Source: Arcicella rigui (lineage in GTDB: Bacteria; Bacteroidota; Bacteroidia; Cytophagales; Spirosomataceae). From it: DNA of 21,634 bases. Position 1 is the first letter of the stretch. The number at the start of each line of letters is the position of its first letter. The DNA lies in assembly GCF_034929435.1 (NCBI RefSeq), contig NZ_JAYFUM010000035.1, positions 1 to 21,634 of the forward strand, written 5' to 3'. The notes beneath the pieces are model-generated. The model made no database searches. It saw nothing but the letters and a program-made list of their open reading frames with translations, and was not told where the DNA came from. Shown here piece after piece: positions 15,746 through 21,634 of this stretch. A program made the translations under genes and the position numbers.

Positions 15746-17434
15746 TTAATCAAAAAGTGATGGTGCATCATTTCTTTTCTTTTTTTCTTTCTTACGTTTA
15801 TCCAACATTTCCTGAACACTTACTTTTTCATCTCTAAAACTTTGTTCTTCTGTCAAATCCGTTGAATCTTGTTCGTTTGCTGGCATATTGATAATGTTTA
15901 GGCTGTAATCTTCTTTACCAAATTCGCATCTACCCAAAAGCATTTGTGGTATTTTTTTGATGGTAATATTACTGTATTTGTCTTTACACTCTTTTTGGAA
16001 ACTTTTACAACAAATCAACAAGGTTTCGCCTGCTTGCATATCCTCTTTGATGCTTTCTAACGCTTCTACGGTAAGGAAATGAGTAGTGGTAAAAATAAAA
16101 TCTTGTTCCGAACTTTGCCCTTGTTTCCAATAAATACTTGCATGAGGTTGGTATTTAAACCCTTCTTGTTTTGCCATAGCGGCTGCTAACATATCGGCAT
16201 TATACTCCCCGCTAATCACCCAATTACCAAATTTATCTTGTTTTAATAAACTGGGAGCAAGGGTATAAAATTTAAAACCACCACCGCCTTGCCAATTAAC
16301 AGCTTTACTGATACCGCCCTGCTCGCCATCTACTACTTGTTTTAGGCGAGGCACACAATGTGTTTTGGCGTGTTCGCCCAACTCTACACCTATCCAACGC
16401 CTGCCCATTTTGTGGGCCACGGCAGCTGTTGTGCCCGAACCTAAAAATGAGTCAAGAACTAGGTCGCCAAGATTCGTTGCAAGACTTAAAACTCTTTCAA
16501 TTAATCGCTCAGGCTTTGGGGTTCCAAAAATATCTTTTGGATTTAATGCCTTAACTTCTCTTTTTGCTTCTTGATTGTGCCCGACTTCTTTACTTTCCCA
16601 CCAAGTGTTTCCCTTTCTTCCTTCTTGAACTTCAGATAAAAACCTTTTTTTTCTTGGAAAAGCATCACCTTTAACACCAAACCAAATTCGGTTTTCTAAA
16701 ATCATCTGCTTCATTCTGTCTTCTGCATAAACCCAGTGTTTACCTTTGGGAACATTAAAAATATTACCCGAAGGACTAATAACATCATAATATCCATTTG
16801 TTCTCTCTTCATTGGCAACTAAATCACCGGATTGCCAAGGTCCTCTTGGATCATTATCAGGATTTTTATATCTACTATCCATTTCCTCAGACCGAGGCAA
16901 AAGGTTGAGTATTAATTTTTCATAATTCTTAGCATAAACCAAGACATACTCGTGATTTACAGATAAATACTTAGCGTCATTTTTAGTACTATGGATTTTT
17001 TGCCAAACATTATTTGCAATAAAATTATTCCTGCCAAATATTTCATCCATTAATACTTTTAAGTAATGAAACTCGTTGTCATCAATTGATATCCAAATTG
17101 AACCATTTTCTGCAAGTAGTTTATTTAGAATTTTTAGTCTATCCCTAATTAAACAAAGCCAAAGCGAGTGTTCAATACCATCATCATAATGCTCAAAAGC
17201 ACTACCAGTATTATAAGGAGGATCAATATAAATACACTTTATTTTACCAGTATAGTCCTGTTCAAGGGCTTTTAAGGCAAGGAGATTATCACCGTGTATA
17301 AGCATATTTTCGCTATTGAGGTCGCCGTAGCTGTACTCGGGGTTTTCTATCAGTATGCGTGGCTCAAGTGCAGGTTCTTCGCCTTTGCCAATCCACGTGA
17401 GTTCGAGTTTCTGTAATTGATTTTTATGACTCAT
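15746..17434 (-). CDS. mod: Type III-like DNA (adenine-N6) methyltransferase Mod
   Basis: Beta-class DNA methyltransferase. I start at the ATG at 17434 (562 residues) because the protein then begins MSHKNQLQKLELTWIGKGEE, matching the normal Mod N-terminus (LxLTWIGK..LEPRIL). The frame is open to 17503, but those 23 residues overlap the helicase gene and look spurious. From the chosen start, motif IV DPPYNTG is at 71-77 and the AdoMet-binding motif I DSFLGSGTT is at 328-336; motif IV before motif I defines the beta class. The region between, about 150-290, is the presumed target-recognition domain and sets the specificity. The helicase TAA and this ATG are separated by a single base, so translation is coupled. 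It should modify adenine in the site recognised by the Res partner; the target sequence cannot be read from the protein. Confidence 0.9.
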   Translation of the reverse strand: MSHKNQLQKLELTWIGKGEEPALEPRILIENPEYSYGDLNSENMLIHGDNLLALKALEQDYTGKIKCIYIDPPYNTGSAFEHYDDGIEHSLWLCLIRDRLKILNKLLAENGSIWISIDDNEFHYLKVLMDEIFGRNNFIANNVWQKIHSTKNDAKYLSVNHEYVLVYAKNYEKLILNLLPRSEEMDSRYKNPDNDPRGPWQSGDLVANEERTNGYYDVISPSGNIFNVPKGKHWVYAEDRMKQMILENRIWFGVKGDAFPRKKRFLSEVQEGRKGNTWWESKEVGHNQEAKREVKALNPKDIFGTPKPERLIERVLSLATNLGDLVLDSFLGSGTTAAVAHKMGRRWIGVELGEHAKTHCVPRLKQVVDGEQGGISKAVNWQGGGGFKFYTLAPSLLKQDKFGNWVISGEYNADMLAAAMAKQEGFKYQPHASIYWKQGQSSEQDFIFTTTHFLTVEALESIKEDMQAGETLLICCKSFQKECKDKYSNITIKKIPQMLLGRCEFGKEDYSLNIINMPANEQDSTDLTEEQSFRDEKVSVQEMLDKRKKEKKKRNDAPSLFD

Positions 17435-17435
17435 A

Positions 17436-20333
17436 TTATACAATTGCCCATTTGATGGTAAATAGTTCTTCTTGCTTAATTTTTTGGTTAAGCATTTTTT
17501 CAATATTACTAAGTAAGTCCTCTTTCTTTTCGTCTATATCATCTTGTGCAGAAAACAATGCTTCCCTTTTTTCACTTCGCTTTTTTTCTAACTCTTTAAT
17601 ATGTCGTTGTGCTTTTACTTTCGCATTGAGGTCAAGTAATTTTTTGGCTTCTGCTTTTCTTAATTTAATCTCAGCATCTAAATCTTTGATTTCTCTTTCC
17701 AAGCCAATTTTCATATCGTCTGCCCATTGGTCAAGCTTATCCATTTCTACATCAAAAAAATCACGATTTCTATTGGCATTTTCGTGTACAAGCTCATGTT
17801 TTAGATGCTCAATCATCTCATTTGCTTTCATTGCTACATCAGTCGGTTTAGCGATGTTATGGTTTACAGTAGCATACAGCGAAAACAGCCTTTGAGCGGT
17901 TTCTTGGTCAATTTGTTCACCTTCATCAGTAAAACAAGCCAGAAGGATATAGTCTTCATGTTCAAAAGAACTGATAGCAAGGTGCTGAACTTGTAACCAG
18001 CCCGATTGACCAATATACTTTTCCAATAAAGTAATTTGAGTAGGCGTATTGGTATAATCAAACACTATTTCCGCAACAGGAGTTGCTTCTTCTTTGCACG
18101 ATTTTAATATTTTTTGAGCTAATTTGTGACCAATCCTGTATATGTTTGTATCATCAGGAATGTATATATCCGATTTTTTCTTACCTTTTTCAGGTCTTAA
18201 TATCATATAAGGTCCAGCATGGATATTATCTTCTGGAAAAGGGCTGTTCACCAAACTAAACGAATAATTATCATCATGAAATGTAGCGTAGTCTTCTAAA
18301 AAGAATTTTGTAGTACGCCATAGTTTTTGTTCAAAGGTATTGAGATAGGCTTTTGATTTTTCAAAATCAACTCTTAATCTTTCTCGAACGGCTTCATCAA
18401 AGTTTTCTAACAAAGTAGAACGAACATTTTGAATTTTAGCCGTAATGGCAGGCTTTAGTTCTTCTTGCAAAGCGTCAAAAGCTTTTTTGATTTCAGCTTC
18501 ATTCCGACATTCATTATATATTTGGGCTATTCTTTTTTCAAAATCAATGCCATTGCCAATTGCTCCCAATACTTCATCACTTGCCCCAAAAACACCATTG
18601 AAAAGCTGAAATTTTTCTTCTAATAATTGATATACTCTAATATCGGCATCATTTTTAATATTGACAAAATTTACTACAACGACATCAAATTTTTGTCCAT
18701 ATCTATGACAGCGACCAATTCTTTGCTCTATGCGTTGAGGATTCCAAGGCATATCGTAGTTGACAACAAGCGAGCAAAACTGAAGGTTTACGCCTTCTGA
18801 AGCTGCTTCGGTAGCAATCATAATAGTCGCCTCATCTTTAAAATATTCAACAATTGCCGCTCTTTTGTCAGCCGTTGCAGATCCCGTTATTTTATCAGTA
18901 CCCTTATGTGTGTTAAGCCAATTTCGATAAATTTCATTTGATTTAGGGTCGTTATTTGACCCATTAAAGAGAATTACTTTTCCTTTATAGCCTCGTGCTT
19001 CAAGAATACTTAACAAATAATCTTGTGTTCTTTTTGATTCTGTAAAAATCAACGCTTTTTCTTTAGCACCTAATTTTTTAAGTTGCTCAAACGCTTTATC
19101 TAAGGCTTTAAAAAGCTGTTCTGCTTTAGAATTAACGTTGATTATCTTTGCTAATTCTCTAAATTTTTTAAGGTCTTGAATTTCATTTTTTATAGCTTCT
19201 ATGTCTGCCTCTGAAAGTATAGCTTCTTCCACTACCAAGTCATCATCATTTAACCATTCGTCTTGAATTTCATCTAAAGATTCAAAATCCTCATCTATCT
19301 CTTCTATTAAATCATTGTTTTGTTTTTGCAGAACTAATTCTAACCTTTTAATCAAAGTATCAAAAGTTCCATGTATAGCATAGGTTGATGAAGCCAATAA
19401 TTTACGTAGGATTAAAGTCATTAATTGCCTTTGACCGTTGGGTAAAGCATACAATTGAGGGCGTTGTAAGTATTCCGATACCCAATCATACAGTTGTTGT
19501 TCTTGGGGTAAAGGAATAAATTCTTCTCTTATAGCCCTACGATTTGTATAGCTGATATATTCTAAGACCTGTCTGCGTAAAGTTCGTTTACAAACGGGTT
19601 GCAACCTATTTCTCAATTCTAAGTAATCATGTTCTTCTAATTGGTGACTGTACTGGCTTTTAAAGCTTTTTAAATCACCAAATATATATTCATCAATAAT
19701 ACTAACTAAACCATATAATTCTAAGATAGAATTTTGAAGTGGTGTAGCAGTAAGTAATACTTTTTTACGGGGTAACAATGCGTTTTTAATGGCATTGCCT
19801 ATTACGTTGGAAGTTTTATAGACATTTCGTAAGCGGTGTGCTTCATCAATAATGACTAAATCCCAATTGGTATGTTCTAAATAGCTTGCTTTTGCTTTAG
19901 CAAACTGGAAAGAACAAATAACAATTAAATCATTTTGGTTAAATGGATTAAGATTACCATTTTTTAGCTCTTGGTTAAAAGATTTTGTTTCTAAAATAGT
20001 TGAAGGTAAAAAAAACTTATCGGCTAATTCTTGATTCCATTGTTTTCTAAGATTGGATGGAGATATAATTAATAGTTTTCTTTTTCTTTCAGCCCATTGT
20101 TGAGATAAAATAATGCCAGCTTCTATTGTTTTACCTAATCCAACTTCATCTGCTAAAATAGCCCCATTTGACAGCGGAGATTTAAAGGCAAACAAGGCAG
20201 CCTCTACCTGATGAGGGTTTAAATCTACCTGAGCATCTTGTAAAGACGCAGTTAATTTACCAATATCATTAGAAGGCAATTGCCTTGTAAGTTCATAAGC
20301 AAAATATTTAGCGTGGTATTTTGTTATTTTCAT
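17436..20333 (-). CDS. SNF2/HepA-type DEAD/DEAH helicase of the restriction operon
   Basis: 965 residues, first gene of the operon. The SNF2-type SF2 core has ADEVGLGKT (61-69), IIDEAHRLRN (161-170), LTATPLQNS (194-202), IATEAASEGVNLQ near 506-518 and motif VI QRIGRCHRYGQ (537-547). An acidic insertion (about 344-380) lies between the two RecA lobes. The C-terminus has a long charged coiled coil, about 850-945. It resembles RapA/HepA and the DrmD helicase of class 1 DISARM, but no DrmA, DrmB or DrmC is present here. SNF2 proteins translocate on double-stranded DNA. Its coupling by a one-base gap to Mod suggests it serves the restriction system, perhaps clearing proteins or helping discriminate phage DNA; that role is inference. 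All core motifs are intact. Confidence 0.87.
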   Translation of the reverse strand: MKITKYHAKYFAYELTRQLPSNDIGKLTASLQDAQVDLNPHQVEAALFAFKSPLSNGAILADEVGLGKTIEAGIILSQQWAERKRKLLIISPSNLRKQWNQELADKFFLPSTILETKSFNQELKNGNLNPFNQNDLIVICSFQFAKAKASYLEHTNWDLVIIDEAHRLRNVYKTSNVIGNAIKNALLPRKKVLLTATPLQNSILELYGLVSIIDEYIFGDLKSFKSQYSHQLEEHDYLELRNRLQPVCKRTLRRQVLEYISYTNRRAIREEFIPLPQEQQLYDWVSEYLQRPQLYALPNGQRQLMTLILRKLLASSTYAIHGTFDTLIKRLELVLQKQNNDLIEEIDEDFESLDEIQDEWLNDDDLVVEEAILSEADIEAIKNEIQDLKKFRELAKIINVNSKAEQLFKALDKAFEQLKKLGAKEKALIFTESKRTQDYLLSILEARGYKGKVILFNGSNNDPKSNEIYRNWLNTHKGTDKITGSATADKRAAIVEYFKDEATIMIATEAASEGVNLQFCSLVVNYDMPWNPQRIEQRIGRCHRYGQKFDVVVVNFVNIKNDADIRVYQLLEEKFQLFNGVFGASDEVLGAIGNGIDFEKRIAQIYNECRNEAEIKKAFDALQEELKPAITAKIQNVRSTLLENFDEAVRERLRVDFEKSKAYLNTFEQKLWRTTKFFLEDYATFHDDNYSFSLVNSPFPEDNIHAGPYMILRPEKGKKKSDIYIPDDTNIYRIGHKLAQKILKSCKEEATPVAEIVFDYTNTPTQITLLEKYIGQSGWLQVQHLAISSFEHEDYILLACFTDEGEQIDQETAQRLFSLYATVNHNIAKPTDVAMKANEMIEHLKHELVHENANRNRDFFDVEMDKLDQWADDMKIGLEREIKDLDAEIKLRKAEAKKLLDLNAKVKAQRHIKELEKKRSEKREALFSAQDDIDEKKEDLLSNIEKMLNQKIKQEELFTIKWAIV

Positions 20334-20751
20334 TATGGATAATCAATTTAATAGAACTTAGCATAGTCCTTCACTTATAAAAGTGTTTTGACAATCTAAA
20401 CTACATTACAAACACATTAATATAAAACAAGAGTTGTTGCAAATGCAATTATCTCGCAAATACTTTAATCCATCCAACATTTCAAAACTTCTATCACAAA
20501 AATCTCCCAAAAACTTATTATACGGTAAACAATTATCATGGCTGTCAATCATTTTTACCATAAAATAAGTTTTTTGAAAAAATCTTGAGTAGCGTTTTAT
20601 TTTATAAATATTTATTTTTATATTCAACTATCTAATAATCAGTCAATAATAAATTAGCTGATACGCCACTATAATAAGTTCAACATATATTAACTACTCT
20701 AATGCTGAGTAATTATCTTTTTATCTATTGTTTTATCAACCTTAAACAAAT
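20334..20751. other. AT-rich divergent intergenic region
   Basis: 418 bases between the start of the helicase operon and the start of the following plus-strand gene, so it should hold both promoters. I see no exact TAnnTTTG element for either. The inverted repeat CACTT-ATAA-AAGTG (20372-20385) lies about 40 bases upstream of the helicase ATG and is a weak candidate operator. A 73-codon minus-strand frame (20406-20627) is present but is not supported as a gene. Confidence 0.4.
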
Positions 20752-21492
20752 ATGCTCATGGCAAATCTACAAGATGGCGGCAATGCTGCAAACATCGCAA
20801 ATTTCGAAAACCTTATTACTTATTGTTCCAATTTGGGTGCTACTTATAATCCCTCCAGAGATGCCCTCAAATATCCACAACTACAAACTTTATTGACCGA
20901 AGCTCGAACGGTAATGGCAGAAGTGATGGCACTCATTACGGCTCATGACATTGCAGTAGAAAACCGCAAAAAGCTATTTAATCAAATTCGTCCGCTAAGT
21001 ACACAAATTTTTAATACACTGCTGATTTCTGGGGTAGATGATGCCGTGTTGGAAGGAGCAAAGTCTTTTAAACGTAAAATTCAAGGAAGACGAGCCACAG
21101 AAAAACCTGAGCCTGTTATGGTTGATGGTGTAGCTACTGTACCTAAAACAAATTCTTCTTCACAACAAAGCTTTAATTATCTGATTGAACATCTTGGGGC
21201 TTTGGTATCAGTAGTGGCTAATCATGCAGAGTATAACCCTAATGAGGAGGCTTTGAAAGTGCCTAATCTATTGCAGTATATAAATGAATTAAAACAAGCT
21301 AATACCGCTGTTATTAATGCCCACGTATCTTTAGATTTGGCAAGAGCAAAAAGACAACAAGTATTATATGGAGAAAAGACGGGTTTGGTAGAGATTGCTA
21401 TGGATGTTAAGACTTATATCAAAATAGCTTTTGGTACAAATAGTCTTCAATATAATAAGGTAAAAGGTATTTCTTTTAAAAAGTATTCTTAA
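20752..21492 (+). CDS. Unknown protein made of two diverged copies of one module
   Basis: 246 residues from the ATG at 20752; a second ATG two codons on (20758) is equally possible. No signal peptide or membrane helix. The protein consists of two similar halves, about 16-95 and 142-228, joined by a basic and proline-containing linker. The clearest match is ATYNPSRDALKYPQLQTLL (30-48) against AEYNPNEEALKVPNLLQYI (159-177), offset 129 residues, followed in both by a long helical stretch. This points to an ancient internal duplication of an all-helical module with the signature YNPxxxALKxPxL. I do not recognise a named family. An insertion sequence sits immediately downstream, so it may belong to the same mobile neighbourhood, but nothing in it looks like a transposition or DNA-binding protein. 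Confidence 0.7.
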   Translation: MLMANLQDGGNAANIANFENLITYCSNLGATYNPSRDALKYPQLQTLLTEARTVMAEVMALITAHDIAVENRKKLFNQIRPLSTQIFNTLLISGVDDAVLEGAKSFKRKIQGRRATEKPEPVMVDGVATVPKTNSSSQQSFNYLIEHLGALVSVVANHAEYNPNEEALKVPNLLQYINELKQANTAVINAHVSLDLARAKRQQVLYGEKTGLVEIAMDVKTYIKIAFGTNSLQYNKVKGISFKKYS

Positions 21493-21513
21493 CCTCACCC
21501 CCGACCCCTCTCC
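21493..21513 (+). repeat. Half of the CCTCACCCCC palindrome, interrupted by an insertion sequence
   Basis: These 21 bases, starting CCTCACCCCCGACCCC, are identical to the left arm of the palindrome at 8709-8729, just after the stop codon of the preceding gene. The sequence then leaves the palindrome within a few bases and the ISAs1-like element begins, so the other half is presumably on the far side of the insertion. Confidence 0.75.
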
Positions 21514-21517
21514 GCAG

Positions 21518-21634
21518 CAGGGTTGTTAAGTTCTGATATTTTATTAATTTTGTCCAAATAATATTTTGTAATGGAGATTAATGATTTTTTTAAAAGCCTT
21601 TCAGACCCACGTAGAGGTCAAGGTCAACGCTATC
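21518..21634 (+). mobile_element. Left end of an ISAs1-like insertion sequence (cut by window edge)
   Basis: The element appears to start at about CAGGGTTGTTAAG (21518-21530), a plausible ISAs1-type terminal repeat, followed by a short leader and the transposase start at 21571. The exact boundary and target duplication need the other end, which is outside the window. Confidence 0.55.
21571..21634 (+). CDS. ISAs1-family transposase, N-terminal fragment (cut by window edge)
   Basis: The ATG at 21571 opens a frame that runs off the window: MEINDFFKSLSDPRRGQGQR, then Y. The pattern FFxxLxDPRxGQGxRY is the start of the DDE_Tnp_1-associated N-terminal domain of ISAs1-family (H-repeat-like) transposases, which is normally followed by a hydrophobic helix. 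Only 21 residues are visible, so completeness cannot be judged. Confidence 0.7.
   Translation, partial: MEINDFFKSLSDPRRGQGQRY

Noticed and set aside
17435..17503. N-terminal extension of the Mod protein
   Set aside because: It overlaps the helicase gene and carries none of the Mod N-terminal pattern; the ATG at 17434 gives the expected start.
17436..20333. Complete DISARM system
   Set aside because: The helicase is DrmD-like, but no DrmA, DrmB or DrmC gene is found, and the partner nuclease is a type III Res.
20406..20627. A 73-codon minus-strand frame upstream of the helicase gene
   Set aside because: The middle of the translation looks somewhat protein-like, but it matches no family I know, its ends are AT-rich filler, and it lies in a region that must hold two promoters. 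It could be a gene remnant; not called.

Overview
The window looks like a piece of a Bacteroidota chromosome, most likely Cytophagales. It is AT-rich, its genes mostly lack clear Shine-Dalgarno sites, one promoter matches the Bacteroidota TAnnTTTG box, and the lipoprotein, the RseP-like protein and the repeats are of Bacteroidota type. The lineage below phylum is inference. Both edges cut insertion sequences: the C-terminal end of an IS5-like transposase at the left, and the left end of an ISAs1-like element at the right.

Positions 261-2233 (minus strand) hold a Cof-type HAD phosphatase, a small four-helix membrane protein and an Lrp/AsnC regulator. Divergent from the regulator, 2382-8632 (plus strand) holds an apparent D-amino-acid/N-acyl-amino-acid salvage cluster. 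It contains an exported fusion of a serine beta-lactamase-like (S12) domain with an N-acyl-D-amino-acid deacylase, then a tightly packed DgcN-like protein, DgcA-like/dipeptide epimerase and APC amino-acid permease. The Lrp-type gene is the obvious candidate regulator.

A MITE-like element with near-perfect terminal inverted repeats and a large internal palindrome (8647-8843) separates this cluster from a minus-strand lipoprotein gene. From there to 20333 every gene is on the minus strand and the stretch reads as a defence island. It carries (i) RloA/RloB, an AAA ATPase plus Toprim-like protein, bracketed by about 43-bp direct repeats; (ii) a membrane protein that looks like a catalytically dead relative of the site-2 protease RseP, bracketed by another direct repeat; and (iii) an operon of SNF2/HepA-type helicase, type III-like DNA methyltransferase (Mod) and type III-like restriction helicase-nuclease (Res).

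The last complete gene (20752-21492) is a protein of unknown function built from two diverged copies of one module. It is followed by a single half-arm of the GC-rich palindrome seen in the MITE, directly abutted by the ISAs1-like element. The best candidates for something undescribed are the dead RseP-like protein inside the defence island, the repeat-bracketed RloAB cassette, the SNF2-Mod-Res operon and the exported S12/deacylase fusion.
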